A stretch of 64,000 nucleotides of DNA from Sparassis latifolia (Eukaryota; Basidiomycota; Agaricomycetes; Polyporales; Sparassidaceae), in contig CM031553.1 in the NCBI GenBank assembly GCA_018466975.1, positions 1,054,001-1,118,000 of the forward strand. The letters run 5' to 3'. Below are positions 30,284 to 43,272 of this stretch, in pieces. The notes under the pieces are model-generated. The model ran no database searches and was not told where the DNA came from. It worked only from the letters and a program-made list of their open reading frames with translations. A program made the position numbers and the translations under genes. Position 1 is the stretch's first letter. Every line of letters begins with the position of its first letter.

Positions 30284-32265
30284 ATGCTTGCAAACTCACT
30301 CCGTGCACAGGCCAGAGCAGTAGTTGCGTCATCGACAGCTCCAAGGATTGGTCTTCTGCACTGCGCGAAGCTTATACCGCGTCAAACCTTACGGTTACTG
30401 TCCACTCTTCGCACCCTTCCTTCGACCCGTTCCTATTCGACCGGGCTCGCTGATGTGTGGAAGGAGAACGCACCGTCTTCTGAGGCTGCGCAGGACGAGG
30501 AGCCTGCTCCAATCCCGACCCCGCCCGGTCCCTACAGAGATAACAGGACACTTTACGTCGGTAATCTCCCAGCATGGACCTCGGAGGCGGACGTCCGGGA
30601 CATATTCAAGGATTACCCAGACGTGGAGGTCTTACTGAGTATGTGTCATTTACATTCTATGTGTAAGGGCCTATGGCAGATGTTTGGGGGCGGAACATTA
30701 CGGGGAATGGTTCCATGTTCCGAGACCCTCGGTCAATGCGGCGTCCCAGCGCAGCGCATCGTGCTGGGGACGCGTAGGTATTTTTGCAGCGTTTCCAAAT
30801 TGGTTGTGGCTGGAGCTGATGTCACAACAGCCCCCACTGTCGTGTGCTAGGTTGTGGAATGGTGCTCACTCAATGTCTCCTCAGAATCTTCCACAGCTGG
30901 CAAAAGTTATGGCTTTGTGCATGTCATATTTCCCACAGAGGAGGTGGCTGAGGAAGTCCTAAAAATGCATGCGGAGACGCCTTTCAAATTCGATGGACGC
31001 CAGCTCCGGATAGAGTGGACCCTCCGCCTTGAACGAGCATCCGAACAAGCTGGCTCCCACACACTGTTCGTCAGGAACATCCCATACTCCGCGACCGAGG
31101 ATGACCTCCGAGAGCTGTTCGGTCGTGAGGCCGTAGTCACCCGTGTTGCTCTGGGTGAGCATAACTTGAAAAAATGACGTAGACATCGTTCTCACACCTT
31201 TTCTTCCGTTTAAGGCCGCAACAGACCGGGAGAGACCGCAGGATACGCGCACGTACAGTTTGCGAGCGAGGGTGAAGCACAAAAGATTCTCGAAGAGCAT
31301 GCGCAAACACCGATTGTGATGTCTGAGCGTCCTCTCGTGATAGAATATGCCGCAAACACTACGCGTCATCAAAGGCCCGAACGGGTCGATGCGGCTCTTC
31401 GGGAACAAACCCAAGAAACTTCCACGATGTGGATAGGCAATCTGGCTGAATCAGTGACGGAGCGGGAGCTGCGATTGATGTTTGAGCCGATGGGTTCGGT
31501 CATGGACGTGAGATTGGGTGAGTTATAATCTTGTGCTCTTGTCAGGTTGCATGATATTAATTAGGTTCTAGAGAAGTACAGGGATCCTCGATCACGCCGT
31601 TTTGCATTCATCGACTTTGCGTCACCAAAAATCGTCAACGATATTGTGAGCAAGCACAAAGACATACCCTTTAGGTATGCTGGCGACATCGTGTACCTCG
31701 ACTACGGCTACAGTCGTGTGAGACCGCAAACGGAGGCGCCTCCGCACCATACGCTCTACCTGTACGCCTTCCAGCGTGATGAGGAGCTCCTGAAGGAGTA
31801 CTTCGGCCACCACGCAGCGCACATTCGGAAGATCAATTTTTGTACGTTTGCCTCGTGCTAATACTTGCGCATCCCGTCGCCTTATTTAATCTTTATCCAG
31901 GGGCACCGCGAGGGAAGGAAGACTCTGAGTACCCTTCCGCATTTATAGAATTCAAGACCGTCGAAGATGCTGAAGCAGCCGTAAACGAGTTGGATGGCCG
32001 TGAAGTCCGTCCCGGCTTCCAGTTTAGGCTCAAGTATGCTCAGAAGCGAGCAACAGAGCGCGCTGCCTGGCGTTCTGCTCAGGGAGATTATGGGATGAAG
32101 AGCCTCTCAAGGGACTCAGAGGAAGGGGATGAGCGAGAGGAAGTTGAAGCACAGAGCCGACGCAGGCGCGTCGGAACCACCAAGTCTGGGGGGCGTGCGT
32201 CCTATGGGGCCGACTGGGGAGGTGGCAAGCGTGGCGAGCGGTATCGAAAGGGGAAAACCGGATGA
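30284..32265 (+). CDS. Four-RRM RNA-binding protein with mitochondrial presequence
   Basis: Exons 30284-30638, 30885-31154, 31215-31517, 31572-31841 and 31901-32265 close in frame at 520 residues. The first ~55 residues lack acidic residues and are rich in Arg, Ser, Ala and Leu (MLANSLRAQARAVVASS … RSYSTG), a typical mitochondrial targeting sequence. Four RRM units follow: RTLYVGNLPAWTSEADVRDI with YGFVHVIF; HTLFVRNIPYSATEDDLREL with GYAHVQF; TMWIGNLAESVTERELRLMF with RFAFIDF; and HTLYLYAFQRDEELLKEYF with SAFIEFK. The C-terminus is highly charged and Gly/Arg-rich. Such proteins commonly bind mitochondrial transcripts for processing or translation; the target here is unknown. Intron 1 is 246 nt, longer than the others. 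Confidence 0.9.
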
Positions 32266-33176
32266 CATGGCCTATGCTTAGGTCCATTGCTGTTACGGCT
32301 CTGGCTGTGGGTTTTCGGTGAGCGTCCTGCTCGGCGGCGCAGTGTGACTTTAGAACCATCATTCTTCCTCCTTCCATTAACACTACTCCCTTCGGTGCAC
32401 CCTTTCCCGTGGCTCGCGTGCGCTTACTAGTCGCTGCGTGTGTCGTTGTAATCGACAGTGCTGTATCTTCGTCCCCATGATTGGGATGCAATTTGTGGAG
32501 AAGTGCCACTTACTTGTGACCTCCCTTTGCGGTCCTTATCGCGGTGAAGTGCGCTTCGGCTGAGTTCTACAGTACCCGTTGAACTTCTTTCAAGCAAACT
32601 TGGCAGATGCAACTCTCTCCCTTCTGAGTCTATCAGATCATGAGTCGTTAAATGCATCCTTCGCTAGAGCTCGAGGATCTCCCAAACTTCGCTCTAGAGG
32701 TGCGACCGTTGCGGTTGGTGTAATTCACTTCGGGAGATTATCGTGATCATCGTGTCCCTAAGCTGTCCTCTGCACTGATCATCTGAATGTACGCTCTCCA
32801 CCAAAGTGTAATAGAACTCGACGGGTATCGTTCACGAGGTCGTGAGCATGCTGCTATTACCCCAGTCCCTGTGAATGTTCTGTGAACTTTTGCCGCCCTG
32901 ACCGTTGGCGATGTCTTCGGCGAGGAGAATGATGACCATTCGAAGGTTTGAGTTGCCTGACGGTGCAAGGTCCCGCGTCGGCGGTGCCGTTGCGGCTTGT
33001 ACGGCGAAGGTGTTCTAGATGAGCAGTCGTATCGTGGCGTCACACTTCAAGCGTCGCCCAGGCCCACTGATAACCTGGAGCTGTCCTGAGCAGGGCCTCC
33101 TCGTCCTCCTCTGGGATATAAGCCTTTCGTTGTCTAGTCCCTCTCCTGAGATCCTACATATCGTCTGAAGCGCCCC
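32266..33176. other. Intergenic, about 910 bp; upstream region of glycogen phosphorylase
   Basis: Holds the 3' end of the RRM gene and the promoter side of the next gene. I see no coding exon or repeat that I can support. Confidence 0.45.
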
Positions 33177-36100
33177 ATGACTTCGACAATCGATCCTAGC
33201 ACTATCGGGAAACCGCCGCAGCGGGCACGCAGGCATGTCAGGACCTTGACCAGTGAGGAGGCTCTCAATTTCCATGGTCGTCTCGTTGTCTTATTGTTGC
33301 CCATCGTTTTACAGATTTTCTCCCAGAAACAGACGAAACTGGGAAGGAGAAATGGCCCAGAGGGGACGAGACAGTGTGGAAGGCGGCTATCCGCGGCGTG
33401 GACACCGGTGAGCCCAATTTCCATGATCTCGGGGATCTACGATGCGGTGGTGACTCTTCCCTCGGCTGTGCGTCGTGTAAACGCGTGTCATGAAGAATGT
33501 GATTTTAAGGACAGGCGACAAGTCGCTCGATGTTGTTGATCTCGACGCGATGTGCCGAATATGCCATTAGCATGATAACTCATCATAACTACGATTTTCA
33601 GACGTTCCTTCAATCACAAAGTCAGTGGTCAACCATGTTCAGACCTCCCTGGCGCGCCAGGCGTACAATCTTGATGACCTTGGCGCGTACCAAGCCGCCG
33701 CCATGTCTGTGAGGGACGATCTCATCGTGAGTATTCGGGGACCTCCATATATGCGCGTTTTACTGACTGTGACGCATTATTTAGGTGAACTGGAATGAGA
33801 CCCAGCAGCACCACTCGCGCAAGTCACAGAAACGCGCATACTATTTGTCGCTGGAGTTCCTGATGGGTCGTACCCTCGACAACGCGCTCTTGAACCTCGG
33901 TCTCAAGGACAAATACGCGACCGGCATGAACCAGCTCGGTTTCAATCTGGAGGATATCCTTGAGCAGGAGCGCGACGCCGCTCTTGGAAACGGCGGTCTT
34001 GGTCGCTTGGCTGCCTGCTACCTCGATTCGTCTGCCTCGCAGGAGCTCCCTGTCTGGGGATACGGTCTCAGGTACAAATATGGTACGATTCTCGCATTTA
34101 CCGTCTTATCGCATCTCATCGAAATATGCCTTCTGCGACAACAGGTATCTTCCAGCAGCTAATCTCTCCTGACGGTGGCCAACTGGAAGCCCCCGACCCG
34201 TGGCTCGAACACGACAACCCATGGGAGCTGCCCCGGCTGGACGTGATCTTCGATGTGCGTTTTTACGGGCACTCTGAGCGGCTCGGGAACGGCAGGGCTA
34301 TCTGGAGCGGCGGCCAGGAAGTGTTGGCGATGGCCTATGACGTCATGATCCCGGGGTACGATACCAAGAGCACGAACAACCTTCGCCTCTGGGAGAGCAA
34401 GCCCAAGCGCGGATTCGACTTGAACAGCTTCAATGGTACGTTGAGTCGCGTTGTGCGCGTCGATCTCGCGTTTGACTCTGCTTACGCGCAGCTGGTGACT
34501 ACGAGCGAGCTGTCGAGTCGTCGAACAGCGCGGCGGCGATCACGTCTGTGTTGTATCCCAATGACCACACTGGATGTGAGTGCCATTTATCTGGCGGACA
34601 TTACTCGTTCTTCCTGACTTTGTGTGGTGCAGTTGGTAAGGAGCTCCGTCTCAAGCAGCAGTACTTCTGGACGGCTGCGAGCTTGGCGGACATCATGCGC
34701 CGCTTCAAGAACCTGGACAAGCCTATCACCGAGTTCCCAGACTGTACGTCGTTTCACCTATTATGAATGCCCCTGTCGAGGCTGACCATCGTGTCTTGCG
34801 TAGATGTCGCTATCCAGCTGAACGACGTACGTATTTTTTCCCAATTTGGTCTAGCAGATTGCATGAGTGCTGTTTATAGACACACCCTACGCTCGCCATC
34901 CCGGAGCTGATGCGCATGCTCGTCGATGAAGAGGAAGTCCCTTGGGACACGGCCTGGCAGATCGTCACGAACACGTTCTTCTTCACGAATCACACAGTCC
35001 TTCCGGTAGGCATCATTCCCACTTTCTCCGCTTCGGGTTACTGAAGGGACATTCCAGGAAGCACTGGAGGTAGGAGATCCGCAACGTGGTTTGCAAACTA
35101 CTCGGCCAACTGATTTTTAACAGAAATGGCCAGTTCCTCTTATGACAACACTGCTTCCGAGGTATGGTTTAAACTTGAAGTATCGGTTAGATGTACTGAC
35201 GGAGATAAATAGACACATGCAGATCATTTTCGACATTGTGAGTGATTATTGTGTCCGCATACACCTGTATACCCATTTTTCTTTTCACACAGAACTTGTA
35301 AGTTGTCGATTTATGTGCGACCTATCACTAAATTGAGAGACTTGTTCTCTGTGAAGGATCTTCCTGCAAGGTGAAACAAGTGTTATCTTTTCAGTAAGAG
35401 TGTAACTGACATTCTACCAGCGGTGGACAAGAAGTTCCCTGGGGACCGCGAGAAGCTCGCGAAGATGTCGCTCATCGAGGGTACGTCCAAGTTGACTTCT
35501 GTTTACTGCGCACATACTGACTCCGCTGTCAGAGGGATTCCCACAAAGCGTGCGCATGGCTAACCTGGCTTGCATCGGTAGCAGACGTGTCAACGGTGTA
35601 GCCGAGGTATGCGTTCATGTAGCGGGCAAGAGAAAATTTTGGCTGAGATGGGATTCCTCCAGTTGCATAGTGAACTCGTCAGGACGACGATTCTGAAAGA
35701 CTTCGTAGACTTCTACGGCGTTAGCAAGTAAGCACCCCACCTTGTGATCGTTGGGGCTTAACTGACCTCCTTTGCGATGTGTGTTTAGGTTCTCCAACGT
35801 CACGAACGGCAGTGCGTATCACACGATCCTCGAACCACTTTAGTTGTCCTGACCACACTCTAGTCACGCCTCGCCGTTGGCTTGATCAGGTCAGTGAATC
35901 CTCCTTGTACTGCGTACTTAATTCATGCCGACCTCTGTGAACACCGTCCCAGTGCAACCCTTCCCTGAGCAACCTCATCAGCGAGACGCTCAAGCTGCCC
36001 AAGGCCGTCTTCCTGAAGGACCTCTACAAACTAGATGTCAGCCTTCCTCTTCTACGCTCTTTTGCGTGAGTTCGACCAGTTCGCAGGGTTTGTTGGAGCA

Positions 36101-37607
36101 TATCGACGACCCGACGTTCCAGAAGAAATGGGCGGCGATCAAGCAGAGCAACAAGGAGCGCCTGGCGCACCACATTGAAACGACTCTAGGCTTCCGGATT
36201 AACACCCATGCGATGTTCGACGTGCAAATCAAGGTAAGCATTGCATGAAATGTATGCGCGATTTAGTGCTGACTGGCTGTTGCAGCGGTTGCACGAGTAC
36301 AAGGTCAGCTGGTAGTGGCTCCTGAGTCCGAGTATTCACTCTCATGTGGACATACACTTCTAGCGTCAAACCCTCAACATCATGGGTGTCATTCACGTTA
36401 GTGCCTCTTTGATGTGTCTTCGTGTAGAGTTGTAGTCCTGAACGGTGTGCAGAGATACCTTACCTTGAAGGACATGACGCCGCAGGAACGTACCAAGGTC
36501 AACCCCAAGGTCGTGTTCTTTGCGGGAAAAGCTGCTCCTGGATGTGAGTTGACGCCCACTTCTCAGCCGGGCTATGATTTACCCCTTCTTCTACAGACTA
36601 TGTTGCCAAGCTCGTGAGACGCAGCGTTTCATTCCGATTTCTCTAACCTGATGCGATGCGTCGCTCTAGACCATTCGCCTCATTGTCAACGTCGCGCGCA
36701 TCATCAACATCGATCCGGACACCAAGGATCTCCTGACGCTCTATTTCCTTCCGGACTACTCTGTCTCCCTCGCCGAGGTGCTGATTCCTGCGTCCGATAT
36801 CAGCCAGCACATCTCGACAGCTGGTACCGAGGCATCAGGCACGTCGAACATGAAATTCTGTCTGAACGGTGGCCTGCTCTTGGGCACAGTCGGTGAGTTT
36901 GCACCTGTGATGTGTGTGGCTGTCATTCTGATTGTGGTACGCCAGATGGTGCGAACATCGAGATCGCGGAGGAAGTTGGAGAAAGCAACGTCTGTGCGCA
37001 CATTCTTCCCTTATAATTCATTGAACATTGGTATATGACAATATTCTTCGCAGTCTTCTTCGGCCACCTTACGCCCGCCGTCGAGGACCTCCGCTACCAA
37101 CACACGTACCACGCCGTGCCGATCGAAGAGAAGTGCCCGGCCCTGGCGAGAGTGCTGGATGAAGTCGCTGCAGGACGATTTGGTGACGGCAGTGTCTACG
37201 AACCGTATGTAATGCGCGGTTCTGTTCAGTGTCCCGGGCTGACACAGGATGGAAAAATAGACTGCTCAACACGATCCGCCAAATTGACTACTACCTGCTG
37301 ACTGAGGACTTCGACTCCTGTTAGTATACGTCCTTCGAGCCCGCGTGTTGATGGTATTAGAGTTGCTGACTGTTACTCGCAGATATTCAGGCGCTTAGGA
37401 TGGTCGATGACGCTTACAAGGACCGCGTCGAATGGATCAAGAAGAGCATCAGGACTACGGCCAAGGTACGTCGCGCTTCTCAAAATGCGCTAATGCTGTC
37501 TGACTTGCATTTGTATTCTTTCTTAGATGGGCAAGTTCAGCTCTGACCGTGCGATCCAAGACTACGCTCAGGAGTACTGGAACATCGAAAGTACCAAGAT
37601 AGAGTAA
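33177..37607 (+). CDS. GPH1: Glycogen phosphorylase, 31 exons with microexons
   Basis: My model closes in frame at 867 residues, the normal family length. Exon starts-ends: 33177-33252, 33315-33407, 33602-33726, 33785-34082, 34145-34435, 34492-34575, 34633-34743, 34804-34826, 34880-35005, 35058-35069, 35124-35161, 35213-35237, 35293-35297, 35357-35370, 35421-35480, 35533-35606, 35663-35727, 35789-35811, 35864-35889, 35953-36036, 36087-36233, 36286-36303, 36364-36396, 36453-36543, 36597-36613, 36670-36892, 36946-36993, 37054-37204, 37261-37319, 37383-37465, 37527-37607. Key blocks: [61 protein letters not shown], and the PLP-binding region [15 protein letters not shown] with its lysine. The enzyme releases glucose-1-phosphate from glycogen in the cytosol. 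Exon 13 is 5 nt, exon 10 is 12 nt and exon 14 is 14 nt; exon 14 needs an AAG acceptor. Confidence 0.96.
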
Positions 37608-37943
37608 GCGCCTCCGAGCCCCGGAGCCGTGGTCTTCGTAGATGTCTGTAGCACTAGCCATGTCTTGATGACCAGTTACAAATTACAAGAACGATATGTG
37701 ACGTGTACTCCTGATCCGCCAGAAATAAATGTGGAATGTCCATGAGACTACTTCGCGTCTCTCATACAGTAGCATTACTGCAGTATATAAGCAACTGAGG
37801 GGTAACTGGTAACAGCATAAAGCGAGGGGAAAACGAGAATGGTATGCCAATCCGACGGAATGGTAAATGTAGCGATGGCGGGTATCCTTTGCGAACATGA
37901 TGGCCTCCAACGAAGGCCCCTCGAAAACGAATTGGAAGGTGTT

Positions 37944-40900
37944 TCATCGATAGATTATGGCGCAACTGTGTTTGGGTACGGTATCAATACTGTGTTGATG
38001 TACTGCGAGAGAAAACTGACCTCCACTGAACTGAGAGACTGCAGCGTCCGCTTCAGACTCTGGGTGTGTTGATCCATTTTGATGGGGTTCTTCAATACGA
38101 GTCCCTAGAAGTGTGCTGGAACTTGGCTTGTCTTCCCCCTCTAGTGCAGCAGATGGTTCTGTTTTGGGGGGCTCCAAGGCATCTGGTGACGGCTCCTCGC
38201 GAGTCTCTTCGCCAGCATCTTCGTTACACACAATACTCAGTGAGAAAGCAGTGAATGCATATAAAGTACATTACCATTTATCAGACGTCCGTTTTCCGTG
38301 TCCTGCGCAATATTAGAAGTTACTCTGTCTGCTGAGGCCTCTTTGGCGGGGATAGCAGGCGCCTCCTGTAACTCGACTGTCGGCTCGAGAACAACTAGTT
38401 CCTCATGTTGAGGAATCGGCTCCGCAGTGGATGGAGCTGATTGCTCGGCCGCAGTAGGAGCGACGTTGGACGGAATTTCATTAATCACAGCTTGAGCAGA
38501 AACTCCTGCTAAAACAACAGGTTCACCAGTGTTCAGTGCAATGTTCGGGCCAGGAGTATTTCTCGCATGTACAACGGGTTCGGGAGCGGGAGGCAGGACC
38601 TTGTCTTCGGGGATGATCTTCGTCTTGAGCTGAGCTGCATGGCCGTCGCTCGGTGCGTCGACTTCCTGCGGGACAGCTACTAACGGCTTTTCCGCCGCCT
38701 GGTCTTCGGTCCGTATTGGCAGGATTGCAGTCACGCCCTCTCGCGGAGCCACGGCTTGCTCCATTTCAACAACCGGAACTGGCGGCAGCTCATCCGTCTT
38801 CGTCGCTGCAACTCTAGCAGCTGCGGTAACAACAGCAACGCCCGTCAAACCAAGACCCTTTGATTGGCCAGACGAACCAATGGGGGAGACAGTATGTTTC
38901 TCTTCTTCCTCTGCAAGGATCTCGCCCAACTCGTTCACACGAGAAGGCATCTTCCGCCCGACAGCCGTCTTTACCTCTGGGACGCTTGAGATCGTGTTAC
39001 TGGAGAAGAAGGTGAAACGCTTCCGCGCAGCAGAAAAGGTTGAGCTCCTCCGTGAAGAGGATATGTTCGAGCGCACGGAGGGCCTGGGCGACGATGTGCG
39101 CACAGGCGACGTTGGCTGCGGCTCTTGCGGCGGCGGCGGACGCGTGAACGCCTGCTCCAGGACGAGCCATTCGACTGGTCTCCCACCAGCCTCAAGACTT
39201 GGAAGTGGTTTCAGCTGGCACACGACGAAGCTAGGCCAGTTCGCCGCAATGGGATCTAGCAGCGCGTCACTCCAAAAGTCGACAAAAGCCTCATCGAGCT
39301 TGACCATGTTCACAATAGTGGCCTTGGCTTTCACCGTCTTCGTGCTGAACACAGGATGGTGGTTGACGGTGGACGCCGCTGGGTTGTCCGCAGATGATCG
39401 CCTGCTCCTGTCGGGCGATGCCTTGCGCCTCTTGCTAGACTTGCGTGAGACCTCTGGGGGATTCGTGACCTCTACATCGTTATCAAGGAGTGTTTTTGCA
39501 AAGTCTCTGCCAAGCGCGCTTTCACCAAAGCCGGAGGTTGAAAAGTCCATCCAGTCTTTGGGTGATTCGGGAACCTGAGGATGGGATGCTGCCTTCTCGT
39601 GGGTAACGTTGTCACTTGCCTTACCATTCGTTGAGTTACCATTAGGAGCAGACCCGAGGGAGGTACTGCGTCTGCGGACTGGTCTACCAACGCGGCTAAT
39701 AGGAGTGCCAGACACCTGTATCGTGGGACTGGACGCGTCCGAGTTCCCAATAGGGATGAGGGACAACAGGCGGATCGTCTCGTCGGAGAATATGCGGGAG
39801 AGTGTGGGATAGCGGTCTTCCTCCAACAAGGGCGATGATCCCTCGGTCTCGTCGACGCTCGCGGCCTTCTTGATGATCTCCCACAAAGCATCGTATGTGC
39901 CGGCAGTAGTGTTTGCCTCCGCCTTGATAGCGTCAGCGATGAGACGTAGAGGATGCTGTTTCGGCTTGGCGGTCTTATGGTCAGGGAGCTGAGTCTCTAC
40001 GCGGACGAACAGCGCATCGTACCGCCTGCTCGATAGCCGGGGGCGCGGCAGAAGGCCATCCTCCTCTGCCGTCGTGCCGCCCTTGTTGTAGGGATAGCTC
40101 TGCACGAGCTCAGATAGCCGCAACGGCATTTTCTTGTGCACCATTTCATCTCTGCGGTCATAGTGAGTGAGACTCGTTGCGTGCCAGTCACAAACGGGGC
40201 TCGCACCTGATTTGAGCCAAGAACAGATGCTCCAGTATGCGTCCCGCGCGCTCCCATCGAGCATAGAACGACGTCCAGTCGTCGTCGCTTCCCGTCCTGC
40301 GCGTGGACAACAACCACAGACCAAGGACCTTCGATAGCTTGCTGCCGGACACACCGCTGCGTTCGGAGTGGGCAGCGAGCGAAGACACGATCTCCAGCGT
40401 GGAGACCAGCAGCTGCAAGTGCGCTGGCGGAAGCTGTGGTACGAGCAACGCCGAAAATGCGCTCGGCGGGTATGCCGCCGCACGCTCGGCCGCCACGAAC
40501 TGCGTATACCATTGCCACTGAGCCTCGCCGTGTCCGATGCTCGTTCCCTCTACCGAATGGCGACCGAAGGAGTCTCCTTCGAGGCGAAGATGCCGGAGCG
40601 CCCAACGCAGGACCGCCGCGATGTCGTGGGGCGAGCGGGTGTACTCGAGCTCCGTGTTAAAGATGAGAATGGGTGAAGTAGGTGTAGGAGTGAGCGTGGT
40701 TATTTGGCCTTTGGGAGCCAGCGAAAGAATGAAGAGAGAAATCAGTCTGCGCTGCACCTCGGGCGAGGCCGAGTACCAATGTGGGTGCATCACGCCGAGC
40801 GTCTCCAAGCCTGGACGTAATGGTTGTGAGCAACACGACAACGCACAGTGAGCACAGCGAAACACTCACCCCCGCGCTCGACGATGGCGGTCGAACATGC

Positions 40901-41311
40901 CTTGACGAGTAAGAGGGCTTCGAGCGGGCTCAATCGCCTCTCACCAACAACGCTGTCCGACAAAATCCTACGGTCCTCTGGGTCTGCCTCAAACACGACA
41001 CCGAGCGCACGGCTTTTCTCCTCCTTCGGTACGGGGAGGTTCAGAGTCAGGTGGGGTGCATCCGACGTGGACTTGGAACTGTCGTTGGGAGAAACTGGAG
41101 ACTTAGCTCTGAAGAGAGAGAATCCGGCATCTTTCTCCTTCTCCTTTTCCTTCGACTGCGTAGGCTCCGAGATTTGGGCAGCAGACCGTGAAATGGTTGG
41201 AGAAACGGCTTCGAATTTGCCTTCGAGCAGAGACGCCACCGAAGAGCGTTTGCGAGAGGTGTCTTTCTCGTCCCTTTTACGTGTAAAGACCTTGGAAAGA
41301 AATGAAGGCAT
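37944..41311 (-). CDS. Msb1/Mug8-domain protein
   Basis: Four exons, 41311-40870, 40810-40207, 40151-38275 and 38218-37944, close in frame at 1065 residues. After an N-terminal basic, Ser-rich segment (MPSFLSKVFTRKRDEKD) comes the conserved domain (about 130-480): LSPLEALLLVKACSTAIVE, LETLGVMHPHWYSASPEVQ, LISLFILSLAP, YTRSPHDIAAVLRWALRHL, GSKLSKVLGLWLL and FYARWERAGRILEHLFLAQIR. I associate these with the Msb1/Mug8 domain of fungal proteins that act with Rho GTPases in polarity and cell-wall signalling. The long C-terminal half is low-complexity and probably disordered, with basic patches. The last intron uses an AAG acceptor in my model, so the final 91 residues are less certain. Confidence 0.85.
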
Positions 41312-42540
41312 TGCGTGGCGGTTGATAAGTTGAAGAATTAACCCAGAGACTAAGTACTGAAGGCCTGTCGTTGGCAGAGAAGACGAAAGGAGATTCCCGC
41401 GTGGCAGCTGCCACACCGCGACCGAACTTCCTGCCGAGACTCCTATATAGACCAGACTTTCATCACAAGCCTGGGACGTGGTCTAGGATCCCTCCAACGA
41501 TTGGAAGTGGATGAGGCTGGTGATTGAACGCTAGCGGCCGTCGTGTTCCCGGAATGTTGATACGAAAAGTCTATAGTTCTGCAGGACTGACTGTGGCTTG
41601 AAAGCGATGAACAAGAAGTGGTAATCTGCTCATGCAACACGCGATACCCTGGGGAAACACTGTTTCACATGCAGACAACATGGGTAGATATCCTGATTGA
41701 GGAGAATTGACAAGTACTATTCAGACCTTATTGGTTCACCGGCCAAAGATCTGGGCTGTTGTTGCTCTCGTTTGATCCCTTGACTCAACAGGTTCAATAT
41801 GGCACTTCCATGAACTTTGATGTCGTCGAAGTGGTGAGCCCAAGGTGTTTTCGGCCTTCAGAAATGACACTGCACTTATTCAGATTCACAGAATGAAATC
41901 CTCTACAAAGACCTATGTACACAGACAATCTTGATGCCGATGTCTTGTTCTTGACTAACCTAGTTTATGTGTTTTTATGTTCTCATGTTGCATGTGTGAT
42001 GTCACTGACATTGACTAAGTTAGCATTCCAGAGGTGCACAACACATCAAGCCCAGTGAAAACCCCATATTACGACGTCACGCCAGGACGAACCGGAGCGT
42101 AGAAGTTCACCTTATATAACAAATTGTCGAGGCAGGTCGAAGCAGGCCGTAGACTTTCAAGACAGCTCGCTCGATTACCCTTCAAGCACAAATTCTGGGC
42201 TCGATCATTTTACATTCTTATAGAATCTTTACATACCCGACATGCATTTTCCCTTCACTGTCGAACATGCCAGTTGGATTACTTTACGATATTTGCGAAG
42301 ACAATGGGTGGCGGTCATGTGATCTACAGAAACGCGTCATCTCACAATTGTCGCAAACTCGTCCTCACACTTGTCTTTCCCCCATCTTCCTCAGTGCAAC
42401 CACGGAGAGTGCGGAAGCCCCCTTCTTCTGTTCAGTTACAATTCTTGTACTACTTCCTTCTGCACTGAAATGCCACATCTGACAACAGGCTCCTTAACAA
42501 CCTAACGAGGTTGAACAGGTGCGCACCCTCGCCGTAGAGT
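41312..42540. other. Intergenic, about 1.2 kb
   Basis: Upstream of the Msb1/Mug8 gene. A TATATAA is present near 42113. Open frames at 42124-42482 have no recognisable domain. No repeat seen. Confidence 0.4.
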
Positions 42541-42547
42541 ACCTGCC

Positions 42548-42758
42548 TTGCTCACCCCCGCCCCGCAGTCCGTCACTGAGCCCGCCGCCCAGCCCGACGC
42601 ACAGAACACCGTCGACATCGAATCCTTCCACCAGATCCTCGACCGAGGACGACACCCACAATTCTTCCCGCGGCATGGCCTGGGCCTACTTCTCCCAGGC
42701 CAGCACCACATTCACCGAGATGGACGAGGACTGTCGCAGCTCCGTCAAGGACCTCTAA
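42548..42758 (+). pseudogene. Broken fragment of a YPD1-like histidine phosphotransfer (HPt) gene
   Basis: The first part reads TPAPQSVTEPAAQPDAQNT then VDIESFHQILD; after a frame change near 42643 a second frame gives EDDTHNSSRGMAWAYFSQAS then TTFTEMDE. Together these match the N-terminal part of fungal Ypd1 proteins (a Pro-rich leader, then D-x-x-x-F-x-Q-I-L-D-x-D-E-D-D, then F-S-x-G-M-A-W-A-Y-F-x-Q-A). The phospho-accepting region (H-F-L-K-G-S-S) that should follow is absent; a stop occurs within 8 codons and the DNA beyond does not match. Ypd1 relays phosphate in the osmotic-stress two-component pathway. This looks like a truncated duplicate, with the functional gene presumably elsewhere. 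Confidence 0.75.
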
Positions 42759-43272
42759 AAGCTCTCCTTCAGGAGAGAGATGGATCACATACACGGGATA
42801 TAGGTTTACTTTGCAAGGATTATGGGAAGGCACTTGCATGTAGAACGGCTCCAGTAAGTGCAGAACAACTTTTTTTGTTCGATTTGGCTAACTATGTCTT
42901 AGACAGTACGGAGCAATATGGGAGCAGTACGGTGCGGCGAATGGTACAGGAGCAGCGGGCGGGACGCGAGCGCCAGAGATTCGAGGGCATGAGCGCAGCA
43001 GCCACCGCAGCAGCAAAGGCAGAAAAGGCAGCAGCTAAGGCAGCAGCAAAGGTGGTAAAGAAGGCATCAAAATCTACGGACGGGGATTCCGAAAAGCCCG
43101 TGCGTGCGGCGCGTGGAAAGGCGAAGGTAAGTTCATTGTAGATTTCAATTGGGCATGGGTCGCATGGCTAACTATGTAATATAGGTGTCTACTGGTGTCA
43201 CTTAGTAGCGACCACAACAAGATTGCGATTGGTTCAGGAGCAGCAGGCCGGGGCGGTGGTCGGCTGATGGGA
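42759..43272. other. Non-coding stretch with an Ala/Lys-rich open frame
   Basis: A frame at about 42990-43130 encodes simple Ala/Lys repeats (AAAKAEKAAAKAAAKVVKK). It has no clear start or partners and I do not call it a gene. Confidence 0.3.

Noticed and set aside
33177..37607. Glycogen phosphorylase as a pseudogene because of many short frames
   Set aside because: All breaks coincide with good GT and AG signals and the exon sum closes in frame with conserved motifs throughout.
38880..39578. 232-codon plus-strand open frame
   Set aside because: Lies antisense inside the long third exon of the Msb1/Mug8 gene; its composition mirrors the opposite strand and no domain is visible.
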